Shown: positions 1 through 7,727 of the stretch, piece after piece
Layout: every line of letters begins with the position of its first letter
Numbering within the stretch: position 1 is the stretch's first letter
NCBI GenBank assembly: GCA_024276935.1
Contig: JAJRWH010000010.1
Span: 1 to 36,582, forward strand
Length of the DNA: 36,582 nucleotides
Origin: Deltaproteobacteria bacterium
GTDB taxonomy: Bacteria; Desulfobacterota; Desulfuromonadia; Desulfuromonadales; Geopsychrobacteraceae
Direction of reading: 5' to 3'
Program-made: the position numbers and the translations under genes
The notes under the pieces: model-generated
Seen by the model: the letters and a program-made list of their open reading frames with translations, nothing else
Database searches by the model: none
Told to the model about the DNA's origin: nothing

Positions 1-118
1 TAACCTTGGTGTCGTTCCAGATGTTTAATTTTTTAGCATAGCCTGGGGTGGGCAGAAGAGTGCAAAGCAGAAACATGACCGAAAACAGTCGCATCGAACT
101 TTTCGGCGAAAAGGACAT
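1..118 (-). CDS. N-terminus of an exported protein, cut by the window edge
   Basis: This is an open frame from an ATG at 118-116 that runs off the left edge after 39 codons. The start is preceded by a GGAG about 8 bases upstream. The peptide has a short polar N-terminus with Lys and Arg, a hydrophobic core at about residues 11-22 and an Ala-x-Ala-like end (GYA before KK at residue 29). That is a convincing signal peptide, so the product is probably periplasmic or secreted. A second ATG at residue 9 could also serve as start. Too little of the mature protein (LNIWNDTKV) is present to name a family. Confidence 0.6.
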   Translation of the reverse strand, partial: MSFSPKSSMRLFSVMFLLCTLLPTPGYAKKLNIWNDTKV

Positions 119-526
119 GAGCCAATCTCCATTCAGGTTGGGGCAAAACTTCACTTACAGGCAAGGTTTGAGCGGGTTGAAAAAAGTAATGCATTGCAAA
201 AATGTATACGTGCAGGATTAGTTCTTATCCTGCTACCCTGAATCGAGTCATTGAAGACATGTGGCCCTTGAGCTGGTTTTGCCAGGGACCTTCTGGAATA
301 ACCGGAATTCAGGGTGACAGGACACCCTCCTTCGCAGGACCTGCGACTTGATCAGGATCAATCTCCAGAGCAAGGAGACAATCGACCTTTATCGAAAAGC
401 AACACCGCCAAAGATGTTTGCAGCAAGGGATCTCAAGTGGAATGCAGCTTAACAGAGGTTATCAGGGATGAAATCACCCATATGGGTGTTTTTTGATGAA
501 AGGAGCAAGTGAAAATGGATGATAAA
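119..526. other. Gene-poor stretch with decayed coding traces
   Basis: No convincing complete gene lies here. An open plus-strand frame at 318-452 has no start codon but ends in TAA and reads like natural protein (IDLYRK, PKMFAARDL). It may be the tail of a lost gene. A dyad GCAGGAT (212-218) / ATCCTGC (227-233) could form a 7-bp hairpin. An ATG at 515 behind AAAGGAG opens only a 16-codon frame (MDDKSVDTAG...) ending at 565; it looks like the surviving start of a truncated gene. Together with the hydrolase remnant next door, this suggests an eroded segment. Confidence 0.4.
475..494 (+). terminator. Palindrome followed by six T: likely intrinsic terminator
   Basis: CACCCATATGGGTG (475-488) is a perfect palindrome that can fold into a 5-bp stem with an ATAT loop. 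It is followed directly by TTTTTT (489-494). It would end a plus-strand transcript, possibly that of the decayed frame at 318-452. The short stem makes it a modest terminator. Confidence 0.5.
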
Positions 527-770
527 TCAGTAGACACGGCAGGAGTTTCTCCAACACAAGATTGAACCCCGAAAAATCTTCCACAGGCAAAAGGTGTCCG
601 GCACCAGGCACCCGTGATTCAACTGGGCGACCTCGGCATCGTAATCAATAACAAATGCATCTACCAGCATTACAGCAGAGACCATTTCTGCCAAGCTTCG
701 AGCAGCTTCCAACGCCACTGTTCCTCCCCATGGAGAGCCCGATCAGAAACACCGTTACGGCCTGCACTTC
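527..770 (-). pseudogene. Remnant of an alpha/beta-hydrolase, frameshifted
   Basis: On the minus strand, 767-727 reads VQAVTVFLIGLSMG. After one extra base near 725 the reading continues as GTVALEAARSLAEM and then VMLVDAFVIDYD in the frame ending at 527. Joined, this gives the nucleophile elbow G-L-S-M-G-G, followed by the Ala/Glu-rich helix and the LVD strand typical of alpha/beta-hydrolases. A TAG at 773-771 lies in the first frame just upstream, so the N-terminal half is gone, and the C-terminal part after about IDYDAE does not look hydrolase-like. Both the stop and the frameshift argue for a dead fragment. It lies downstream of kamA on the same strand. Confidence 0.5.
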
Positions 771-814
771 CTATATTATAACGACCAACCTTGTCCTATT
801 GCCATCTTTACAGG

Positions 815-1852
815 TTACACATCCCGGTAGTTAACCATCTCACCAGAGACAGATCGGATTCTGGTCGAGTTTCCAGATGAGACAAGGTTTTCCGGCAGGA
901 GCGGCACTTTGCCCCTGCCGCCTGGCAGATCAACCACATAATGCGGAGAAGCCAAACCCGAAATCGGCCCTCGCAGGCTGTTCATAATATTCAGACCAGT
1001 GGCCAGGGGAGTACGAAAATACTCGCCACCGCGCACCAGGTCCATCTGGTGCAGGTAGTAGGGCCGAACCCGTAATTTGAGAAGTTTGAAGAATAATTCC
1101 TGAATGACCACAGGATCGTCATTGACCCCCTTAAGCAACACCGTCTGGTTACCCAGGACAATGCCATGGTCAGCAAGCAACCCGCAGGCTTCTGCCGCCT
1201 CAAGGGTCAATTCGCGGGGATGGTTGAAGTGAGTATTGAGAAACAACGGTGCGAACTGTTTAAGCAACTGACACAACCGGGGCGTAATCCGCGCAGGCAG
1301 GGTTGCTGGCACCCGACTGCCGATACGAATCATCTCGACATGCGGGATCTGATGGACCCGGCTGAGCAGGTCACCAAGGACATTATCGGGCAGCAACAGG
1401 GGGTCTCCACCCGAAAAGAGAACATCACGAATCTGCGGAGTGGCTGCAATATATTCGATTCCCTGGCGCAGATCCCGAAAGCTGGGTGAGCTGCCCGCAC
1501 AACCGACTTTACGTTTACGGGTGCAAAAACGGCAATAACTGGCACAGCTGCCGCTGACCAGAAAGAGAACCCGATCAGGATAACGGTGGACAACGCTTGA
1601 GACCGGGGAAAGATCCTCTTCACCAAGAGGATCGATCAATCCCTCATCCTGGAGTTCGCGAGGATCAGGAATAAACTGACGCCAGAGAGGATCGGCAGGA
1701 GATTGAATGAGCGACAGGGCATGCGGACTGATCCGTAAGGGATACCGCTCAACAATCGACCTTAGCGGCTGAGGATCAAGATCGAAGCGTTCAGCCAGTT
1801 CGTCAACTGTTGTCAGTGAATCCTTGAGTTGCTGTTGCCAGACCTCAGTCAT
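815..1852 (-). CDS. kamA: KamA-family lysine 2,3-aminomutase (radical SAM, PLP)
   Basis: The 345-residue product carries the radical SAM triad C103-x3-C107-x2-C110 in the KamA form CxxYCRFCTRKR. It also has SGGDPLLL, the IGSRVPATLP segment with the carboxylate-binding Arg, and GGRGKVP with the expected PLP lysine. The two Asp residues that hold the lysine epsilon-amino group in the clostridial enzyme are both present (QMDL and VVDLPGG), which favours L-lysine over glutamate as substrate. Beta-lysine could serve as an osmolyte, but no acetyltransferase partner is adjacent. Its length is close to EpmB, so EF-P modification is an alternative, but the Cys motif is KamA-like. The chosen ATG overlaps the end of the upstream MauE-like gene by 8 bases; a longer open frame reaches 1900. 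Confidence 0.82.
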   Translation of the reverse strand: MTEVWQQQLKDSLTTVDELAERFDLDPQPLRSIVERYPLRISPHALSLIQSPADPLWRQFIPDPRELQDEGLIDPLGEEDLSPVSSVVHRYPDRVLFLVSGSCASYCRFCTRKRKVGCAGSSPSFRDLRQGIEYIAATPQIRDVLFSGGDPLLLPDNVLGDLLSRVHQIPHVEMIRIGSRVPATLPARITPRLCQLLKQFAPLFLNTHFNHPRELTLEAAEACGLLADHGIVLGNQTVLLKGVNDDPVVIQELFFKLLKLRVRPYYLHQMDLVRGGEYFRTPLATGLNIMNSLRGPISGLASPHYVVDLPGGRGKVPLLPENLVSSGNSTRIRSVSGEMVNYRDV

Positions 1853-2285
1853 CCAGGGACTCTCGAAACTGCTGGTGACGCAAGACCCAGGCAACGACAA
1901 TCAGAACCATCAGCCCCACATCCCGCAACAGGGCCATCTGTGGACTGGTTGCCGTATCTCCTTCAGCACCCGGATGAAAACAGCCACAGTCGATGTCCAG
2001 TCCTCGTACCAACAAACTGATCAGGGCCAGGATAAAAACGCTGTTGAGCCCAAAGAGAACCAGCAGGGCCGGACGGACCCGGCGGTTGAGAAGCAGCAAA
2101 CCGCCACAAAGCAATTCAACAAAGGGAAGCGTTGCCGCAACCAGATAGTTAAAGGCATAGGGTAAAAGCTGATAGGCCGCGACCTGACCGGCAAAAGCAA
2201 CCGGATCACTGCCCTTGACATAACCGGCATAAAGAAAGACCGCCGCCAGCGACAAACGACACAGATGATAAAGAATATTTTTCAT
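1845..2285 (-). CDS. MauE/DoxX-family membrane protein
   Basis: The product is 146 residues with about four hydrophobic segments (roughly residues 8-22, 45-66, 71-92 and 121-137). A C-G-C pair lies at residues 100-102 in the motif LDIDCGCF. This matches MauE, the DoxX-related protein linked to disulfide chemistry in methylamine dehydrogenase maturation. The gene overlaps the rhodanese gene by 4 bases upstream and kamA by 8 bases downstream, so the three are probably co-translated. A role in handling thiols or sulfur at the membrane is an inference from the Cys pair and the rhodanese neighbour. No mau genes are present, so the original MauE function is not implied. Confidence 0.75.
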   Translation of the reverse strand: MKNILYHLCRLSLAAVFLYAGYVKGSDPVAFAGQVAAYQLLPYAFNYLVAATLPFVELLCGGLLLLNRRVRPALLVLFGLNSVFILALISLLVRGLDIDCGCFHPGAEGDTATSPQMALLRDVGLMVLIVVAWVLRHQQFRESLDD

Positions 2286-2791
2286 TGCGGAGTTCCCTGT
2301 TCAAGAGAGCGCCCGCGATCACGCCATTCGGGAAAGCCACCTTCGTAAACCTGGACCTGCTGATAACCTTCGGCCAACAACCTGACCCCCAGGTCAAAAG
2401 AATCAGGACAGCCAAAACCGTTACAGTAGAGGATCAACGGCGTCTCTGGTGGAATGCGGGCCTTGAAATCACCCAACAAGGCATCGACCTCACCCAGTGG
2501 CAGAGAGATGGCTCCAGGCAGATGGCTCGTCAGATACAACTCGGGATCACGGGCATCAATCAGCAGATGCCCCGCTGCCAGCAACTCATCCAGTTCTTCA
2601 AAATCAACCGGCACTGGCAGTTTCTCCTCAGACTCCCGGGCCGGAGCCTGGGCAGGAGCGGCAACAACGTTACGCCCCGTAAAGGCATTCATCACTATAG
2701 AATAATTCAAACTCATCCCCGCCGCCGCGGCAAAGGTCACCAGAACGATTGCTTCAAGCAGGATTCGTTGTGAGGGAAAAAATCTATTCAT
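2282..2791 (-). CDS. Membrane-anchored rhodanese-domain protein
   Basis: The 169-residue product has one N-terminal membrane anchor at about residues 11-28 and an Ala/Pro-rich linker. A single rhodanese domain covers about residues 62-165: LLIDARDPELYLTSHLPGA, then the active loop LYCNGFGC with C123 as the catalytic Cys, and ending in YEGGFPEW. A second Cys, C128, sits at the end of the loop. The topology places the domain in the periplasm. It probably carries sulfane sulfur or reads a thiol redox state. It overlaps slyX upstream by 8 bases and the MauE-like gene downstream by 4 bases. Its substrate is unknown. Confidence 0.85.
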   Translation of the reverse strand: MNRFFPSQRILLEAIVLVTFAAAAGMSLNYSIVMNAFTGRNVVAAPAQAPARESEEKLPVPVDFEELDELLAAGHLLIDARDPELYLTSHLPGAISLPLGEVDALLGDFKARIPPETPLILYCNGFGCPDSFDLGVRLLAEGYQQVQVYEGGFPEWRDRGRSLEQGTPQ

Positions 2792-3008
2792 CAGGGGATT
2801 CCGGCAAATCAGGAGCCAATGAACGCATCATCTCCCTGAGATTGCGATTTTCGCTCACCAGCTTCTGAACCTGCAGATTACAGGCGGTAATGACCTGGTT
2901 CAATTCTTCAATCAACTCATCCTGAAAGGTCGAGCGCATCTCCAGGGCGGTCAATCGTCGCTCCAATTCTTCCATAGTCTGCTCCATCTGGTTCATGGTA
3001 CCGGTCAT
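2784..3008 (-). CDS. slyX: SlyX-family coiled-coil protein
   Basis: A 74-residue, strongly acidic, coiled-coil peptide has the SlyX pattern: E-x-LE-R-L-T-x-LE near the start, then a region matching FQDELIEELNQVI, a second heptad run and a Pro-rich tail (LAPDLPESPDE). SlyX is widespread, of unknown function. It is the first gene of the overlapping operon slyX, rhodanese, mauE-like, kamA. The start is uncertain because Met residues at positions 1, 5 and 8 are all possible and no strong Shine-Dalgarno is seen; only a weak GAG precedes the first. Confidence 0.8.
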   Translation of the reverse strand: MTGTMNQMEQTMEELERRLTALEMRSTFQDELIEELNQVITACNLQVQKLVSENRNLREMMRSLAPDLPESPDE

Positions 3009-3192
3009 CTATTCTTGCTCGCGAAAGGTATCTTAATGCGCTCTTCGAACTGTTGCCAAGACATTTTCATGGTAAAATTTGATTTCTCTTCGGGGGATTG
3101 TGTTAAATTGATATCTGGATAAATAATCACAACCGCAAAAGTAAACTATTGCCTCCAACCGTATCACGCCACCGCCTGACAGGAGGATTCAA

Positions 3193-3996
3193 TTGTTTTA
3201 CCGTTCTCTGTTGTTGATTGCCCTGTTGCTGTTGCTGTCCCTGCCAACGGCTTCGGCCCATGAAGGCGCCGACGGCGCCGGGTCACATCACCAACAGGAT
3301 CCCCCTCCCAACTGGCTGGATGAACGCCCTGGCGACTACCTGCCCCTTGACACCCTCTTTACCGACTCAGATGGACAACAGGTCCAACTGTCACAACTGA
3401 TCGATCGACCAACGTTGATTGTTCCGGTCTATTACCGGTGCCGCAATGTCTGCAACCTGTTGCTGGGGGGACTGGTCGAAGCCTTGCCCGACATCAAACT
3501 GACCGCCGGAAAAGACTACCGTGTCGTCACCTTAAGTATTGACGCCGAAGAGACCCCGGAAATTGCAGCACACAGCAAGAAAACTTTCATGACAGCACTG
3601 AACAACAGCTTTCCCCCCGAAGCCTGGACATTTCTGGTTGGTGACAGCAAAAACATCCGCCTGGTGACTGATTCTGCCGGATACCGTTTTCAGAAAAAGG
3701 GTGAGGATTTCCTCCATCCGGTTGCCGCCCTTGTTGTCAGCGGCAAAGGCAAAATTGTCCGCTACCTCAATGGCTACCGTTTTGCCCCGCTCGATCTGAC
3801 CATGGCGCTGGTTGAGGCTTCTGAAGATCGGGTCGGCACCCCGATCCGTAAAGCCCTGCAATTCTGTTTCAGCTACGATCCCGCAGGGCGACGCTACACC
3901 TTCAATCTTCTCAAGGTCAGTGGCACAGTTATTCTGCTGACTCTTGGTTCATTTTTACTCTTCCTTCTATTTGGCGGCAGAAAGAAAAAATCATGA
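3193..3996 (+). CDS. SCO1/SenC-type copper chaperone for cytochrome oxidase
   Basis: The product is 267 residues with an N-terminal signal or anchor (residues 4-22), a thioredoxin-like SCO domain, and an extra C-terminal membrane helix (about 244-262). The copper site is visible: C83-x3-C87 in YRCRNVCN and H175 in DFLHPVA. SCO proteins deliver Cu to the CuA site of subunit II, which fits the oxidase genes directly downstream (4-base overlap with subunit I). Translation starts at TTG, chosen because AGGAGG at 3181-3186 sits 6 bases upstream and no ATG fits. The His-rich stretch after the signal peptide (AHEGADGAGSHH) may also bind metal. Confidence 0.9.
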   Translation: MFYRSLLLIALLLLLSLPTASAHEGADGAGSHHQQDPPPNWLDERPGDYLPLDTLFTDSDGQQVQLSQLIDRPTLIVPVYYRCRNVCNLLLGGLVEALPDIKLTAGKDYRVVTLSIDAEETPEIAAHSKKTFMTALNNSFPPEAWTFLVGDSKNIRLVTDSAGYRFQKKGEDFLHPVAALVVSGKGKIVRYLNGYRFAPLDLTMALVEASEDRVGTPIRKALQFCFSYDPAGRRYTFNLLKVSGTVILLTLGSFLLFLLFGGRKKKS

Positions 3997-5618
3997 GCGA
4001 ATCCTCCTCCGGCTATGGCGGTTTCTTCGCCGAAAGCTCACGCCCCGGATTTTTGGGCTGGGTCACAACAACGGATCACAAACGGATCGGGCTGCTCTAT
4101 CTGGGCTGTATCCTCACCATGTTTATCGTTGGTGCTTCCCTTGGTTTGGCCCTGCGTCTGCAACTTTTTCAGCCCGGAACCGGGATTATGAGCGCCCAGA
4201 CCTACAACGCCACGTTCACGGTTCATGGCGTAATCATGATTTTTCTGTTCATCATTCCCAGCATCCCGGCGGCTTTCGGTAATCTGCTGTTACCGATTCA
4301 GATCGGCGCCCGCGATGTCAGTTTTCCACGGGTCAATCTGCTCTCCTGGTACTGCTATATCGCCGGGGCGGTGCTGGCAGTCATCGCCATTTTCAGTGGC
4401 GGTGGACCGCCGGATACCGGCTGGACCTTCTACGTTCCTTTCAGCACCCAGACCACCACCAACGTCAATCTGGCTGTTTCTGCCGCTTTCATGCTTGGTT
4501 TCTCTTCAATTCTCACCGGGATCAATTTTGTCACCACCATCCATCGCCTGCGCTGCAAGGGGATGGGCTGGGGGAAGCTGCCGCTCTTTGTCTGGACCCT
4601 CTATGCGACGGCCTGGATTCAGGTTCTGGCCACCCCGATGATCGGCATCACCCTGCTGTTGATTTTTCTGGAACGAATCTTCGGTGCAGGATTGTTTGAC
4701 GTCGCCAAAGGAGGCGATCCGATCCTCTACCAGCATCTGTTCTGGATCTACAGTCATCCGGCGGTTTACATCATGATTCTGCCGGGGATGGGGGTCATCT
4801 CGGAGATTATTCCGGTCTTTGCCCGCAAGCCCCTTTTCGGCTACTGGGCCATGGCCCTTTCGAGCCTGGCCATCGCCTTTGCCGGGTCACTGGTCTGGGC
4901 TCATAACATGTACGCCAGCGGCATGAGCGACATGGCCATCATGATCTTTTCCTTTTTGACTTTTATCGTTGCCATTCCCAGCGCCATCAAGATTTTCAAC
5001 TGGGTTTCGACCCTTTACAAAGGTTCGATTCAGCTGGCGCCTCCGATGCTCTACGCGCTGTCTTTTATCTTTCTGTTTGCTATTGGTGGACTTGGCGGGC
5101 TGGCATTGGGAGCCGCCGCCAGCGACATCCACCTGCATGACACCACCTTTGTCGTCGGTCATTTCCACTACACCATGTTCGGCGGGACCGGTTTTGCCTT
5201 CTTTGCCGCCCTCCACTACTGGTTGCCCAAGTTTTTTGCCCGCATGTATAACCACAAGGTCGCAACCATTGCCTGGGCATTGATTTTTGTCGGGTTCAAT
5301 GTCACCTACATGGCCATGCAGGCGGTCGGCATTCAGGGTATGCCACGTCGCTACTACGACTACCTGCCGCAATTCGGCCCCCTCAACATGGTGGCCACCA
5401 TCGGCTCATGGATTCTGGCTGTCGGATTGATCATCATGTTTGTCAATCTGTGGCGCGGTATCCGTCATGGCACCCCGGTAGGGAAAAACCCCTGGGGTGG
5501 CGCCACTCTGGAATGGGAGGTTCCCTCACCGCCACCGCTGGAAAACTTTGGCGAAGAAGACCCGATTGTCACTCGTGGCCCTTATGATTTCAAAGGAGTG
5601 GTTGCCGATGAGCCATGA
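3993..5618 (+). CDS. ctaD: Cytochrome c oxidase subunit I, A2-type, with an altered CuB ligand
   Basis: The 541-residue, 12-helix heme-copper subunit has heme ligands H78, H390 and H392 (GHFHY). The CuB ligand H255 and cross-link Tyr Y259 occur in SHPAVY. The D-channel Asp is D108 and the K-channel Lys is K333 (IPSAIK). The D-channel Glu of A1 oxidases is replaced by the Tyr-Ser motif (Y253, S254), which defines A2 oxidases. The usual WAHHM pair of CuB ligands reads WAHNM: H304 is kept, but the next residue is N305 (AAC at 4905-4907). Because the active-site Tyr is kept, oxygen reduction remains the best guess. It overlaps the SCO gene by 4 bases and subunit III by 11. Confidence 0.92.
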   Translation: MSESSSGYGGFFAESSRPGFLGWVTTTDHKRIGLLYLGCILTMFIVGASLGLALRLQLFQPGTGIMSAQTYNATFTVHGVIMIFLFIIPSIPAAFGNLLLPIQIGARDVSFPRVNLLSWYCYIAGAVLAVIAIFSGGGPPDTGWTFYVPFSTQTTTNVNLAVSAAFMLGFSSILTGINFVTTIHRLRCKGMGWGKLPLFVWTLYATAWIQVLATPMIGITLLLIFLERIFGAGLFDVAKGGDPILYQHLFWIYSHPAVYIMILPGMGVISEIIPVFARKPLFGYWAMALSSLAIAFAGSLVWAHNMYASGMSDMAIMIFSFLTFIVAIPSAIKIFNWVSTLYKGSIQLAPPMLYALSFIFLFAIGGLGGLALGAAASDIHLHDTTFVVGHFHYTMFGGTGFAFFAALHYWLPKFFARMYNHKVATIAWALIFVGFNVTYMAMQAVGIQGMPRRYYDYLPQFGPLNMVATIGSWILAVGLIIMFVNLWRGIRHGTPVGKNPWGGATLEWEVPSPPPLENFGEEDPIVTRGPYDFKGVVADEP

Positions 5619-6207
5619 ACATCGCGATGATACCGGGGCACGCTTTGGCATGTGGATCTTTCTCTACACTGAAGTCATTCTCTTTAGCGGCCTGTTTATC
5701 CTCTATGCCGTCTCGCTGGCCAAGTTTCCGGAGCAATTCAGCATAGCCAGCCACAAGCTGAACATCTATTTCGGTGGCGCCAACACACTGGTGCTGTTAA
5801 CCAGCAGCCTGACCATGGCCATGGCCATCAGTGCCATTCAACGAGGGCGAAAAAAACAGACCCTGCTGCTTTGCGGGTCAACCGTTGCCCTGGCGATCCT
5901 GTTTCTGGTCAACAAGTTCTTCGAATGGTCCGCCGAAATCGGTCACGGCATCTATCCCGGTTCTGAAGAGTTGGCAGCCATGGGCCCAGGCATCACCCAC
6001 TTTTTCAACCTCTACTATTTCACCGCCGGGCTGCATGGTTTCCATGTCATTGTCGGCGCGACCCTGATCTCTGTAGTGACGGTGCTGGTGAGCAAAGATC
6101 GGGTCAACAGCGACCGCTATACCCTGCTTGAAAACAGTGCCCTCTACTGGCATCTGGTCGATCTGGTATGGATTTTTCTCTTCCCGCTTTATTATCTGAT
6201 TCTGTGA
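5608..6207 (+). CDS. ctaE: Cytochrome c oxidase subunit III
   Basis: The 199-residue product has five apparent transmembrane helices, the short bacterial form of subunit III. Family marks include FGMWIFLYTEVILFSGLF at the start, FFEW in the middle, and the C-terminal block GLHGFHVIVGA followed by YWHLVDLVWIFLFPLYYL. I chose the ATG at 5608, which sits inside the end of subunit I and has AGGAG at 5594-5598. The in-frame extension back to 5497 lies fully within ctaD and is not used. Subunit III has no metal site; it stabilises subunit I and the proton-uptake path. Subunit IV follows 9 bases downstream. Confidence 0.92.
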   Translation: MSHEHRDDTGARFGMWIFLYTEVILFSGLFILYAVSLAKFPEQFSIASHKLNIYFGGANTLVLLTSSLTMAMAISAIQRGRKKQTLLLCGSTVALAILFLVNKFFEWSAEIGHGIYPGSEELAAMGPGITHFFNLYYFTAGLHGFHVIVGATLISVVTVLVSKDRVNSDRYTLLENSALYWHLVDLVWIFLFPLYYLIL

Positions 6208-6216
6208 GGAGGCAAG

Positions 6217-6501
6217 ATGACTGAACAGACTCACCATATTGTACGTTATCGAACCTTCGTTATCATCTGGGCTCTGCTTGGCACCCTGACCGGGCTGACC
6301 GTTGTCGCTTCACGCATCGACCTGGGCGCAGGAAATATCTGGGTAGCACTTGGAATTGCAGCAACCAAATCTGCGCTGGTCATCTTCTTCTTCATGAACC
6401 TGCGTCAGGAGTCACGCCTGTTTAAAATCGGTTTACTGGTGCTGCTGTCCGTTGTGGCCATCTTCATCGGCCTCACCTTTTTTGATGTGCTCTACCGTTA
6501 G
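6217..6501 (+). CDS. ctaF: Cytochrome c oxidase subunit IV (small membrane subunit)
   Basis: This 94-residue protein has three hydrophobic helices. The second carries AATKSALVIFFFMNLR, the signature of the prokaryotic subunit IV family (COX4_pro). The ATG is preceded by GAGGAGG-like sequence (gaggaggcaag). It lies between subunits III and II, 9 bases after ctaE and 8 bases before ctaC. Its role is accessory, in assembly or stability of the oxidase. Confidence 0.88.
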   Translation: MTEQTHHIVRYRTFVIIWALLGTLTGLTVVASRIDLGAGNIWVALGIAATKSALVIFFFMNLRQESRLFKIGLLVLLSVVAIFIGLTFFDVLYR

Positions 6502-6509
6502 GAGTCACT

Positions 6510-7727
6510 GTGAATCCGCTGACCAATCCAACAGCTGCCGGGGTCGACAAGGTCCTGATCTATATTTTTGGTTCATCCCTGTTGTTGCTGGCGGGCATCA
6601 CTCTGGTGATGATCTGGTTCGTTATCCGTTATCGGCGGGCAAAGAACCCCGAACCGACTTCAGATGTCGCGGGCAGTCTGTGGCTGGAAATCACCTGGAC
6701 GGTCTTGCCGACCCTGATCGTTTTGACCATGTTCTGGTATGGCTGGACCAACTATCTGGGCCTGCGCAATGTCCCCGCGGGAGCCTTTGAAGTCAAGGCC
6801 ACCGGTCGCATGTGGTCATGGCAATTCGAGTACGCAAATGGCCGCACCAGCAACAAACTGTATGTGCCGGTTGGCAAACCGATTCGGGTCAACCTGACCT
6901 CTGTCGATGTCCTGCACAGTTTTTTCATGCCCGCCTTCCGGATCAAACGTGACACAGTTCCCGGAGTGGAAACCTATGTCTGGTTTCAGGCAGCCGAAAC
7001 GGGAAGCTACGATATTTTCTGTACCGAATACTGTGGCACCGGACATGCCGACATGATCACCAGTGCCGAGGTTCTGTCCGCCGCCGATTTTGATGCCTGG
7101 TACAATGGGCAAACCACCAGAACCCTTCCTCGTGGACGACAACTACTTGAAAAACAGGGCTGCCTGGGTTGTCACAGTTTCGATGGCAGTAACAGTATCG
7201 CCCCGGTTTTCGGCCCCCTCAAAGGACTCAAACGGACCATCAGCAATGAAGGATTAAAGAACGAAATCACCATCGATGCCGATTACCTGCGCCGGGCCAT
7301 TCGAGCCCCCGAAGCAGATCTGGTCGATGGATTTCCACCGATCATGCCCGCCTATGGTGATGAAATCAGTGAAAAAGATCTTGATGATATTATCGACTAC
7401 CTGCTGCACGGGGACAGAAAACCGGCCCTCGATGGCAACAAGCTTCTTGAAGATAATGGTTGTTTCGGCTGCCACTCAACCGATGGAAGCCCCTTGGTTG
7501 GCCCTAGCTTCAAGGGCCTTAACGGGCGCACGACTGAGATCAAACGTGGGGAAAAAGAAATAAAACTGAAGGTCGATGCCAGCTATCTGCGGCGTGCCAT
7601 CCGCCAGCCGGACAGCGACATTGTCGAAGGGTATCCGGCAATCATGCCTGCTGCTGATCATCTCAGCAAAGAAGAACTCGATGCGATGATCGATACCTTG
7701 CTGAAAGGGGCCGTCATAGACAAGTGA
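6510..7727 (+). CDS. ctaC: Oxidase subunit II with CuA and two fused cytochrome c domains
   Basis: The product is 405 residues. Two helices (about 15-40 and 58-82) precede a cupredoxin domain with a full CuA site: H136, C171, E173, C175, H179 and M182 (CTEYCGTGHADM). Two c-type heme domains follow, C218-x2-C221-H222 and C318-x2-C321-H322, each followed by an IMP motif whose Met is a likely axial ligand. The protein accepts electrons from periplasmic cytochromes c through its own two hemes. It begins with GTG at 6510, with AGGAG at 6500-6504. No cleavable signal peptide is evident. Coming last among the structural genes (I, III, IV, II) differs from the common II, I, III, IV order. It overlaps ctaB by 4 bases. 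Confidence 0.93.
   Translation: MNPLTNPTAAGVDKVLIYIFGSSLLLLAGITLVMIWFVIRYRRAKNPEPTSDVAGSLWLEITWTVLPTLIVLTMFWYGWTNYLGLRNVPAGAFEVKATGRMWSWQFEYANGRTSNKLYVPVGKPIRVNLTSVDVLHSFFMPAFRIKRDTVPGVETYVWFQAAETGSYDIFCTEYCGTGHADMITSAEVLSAADFDAWYNGQTTRTLPRGRQLLEKQGCLGCHSFDGSNSIAPVFGPLKGLKRTISNEGLKNEITIDADYLRRAIRAPEADLVDGFPPIMPAYGDEISEKDLDDIIDYLLHGDRKPALDGNKLLEDNGCFGCHSTDGSPLVGPSFKGLNGRTTEIKRGEKEIKLKVDASYLRRAIRQPDSDIVEGYPAIMPAADHLSKEELDAMIDTLLKGAVIDK

Noticed and set aside
314-496. 60-codon plus-strand frame from GTG
   Set aside because: It has no ribosome site, runs through the terminator-like palindrome at its end, and reads like shuffled polar residues. Another frame (318-452) looks more natural, though itself decayed.
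3005-3070. 21-codon minus-strand frame (MKMSWQQFEERIKIPF...) ending in an ATGA overlap with slyX
   Set aside because: The overlap and composition are attractive, but there is no Shine-Dalgarno, and the frame stays open upstream without a clear start. Conservation in relatives would be needed to call it.
5497-5607. N-terminal extension of oxidase subunit III
   Set aside because: It lies inside ctaD, is not membrane-like, and the ATG at 5608 has a good ribosome site.
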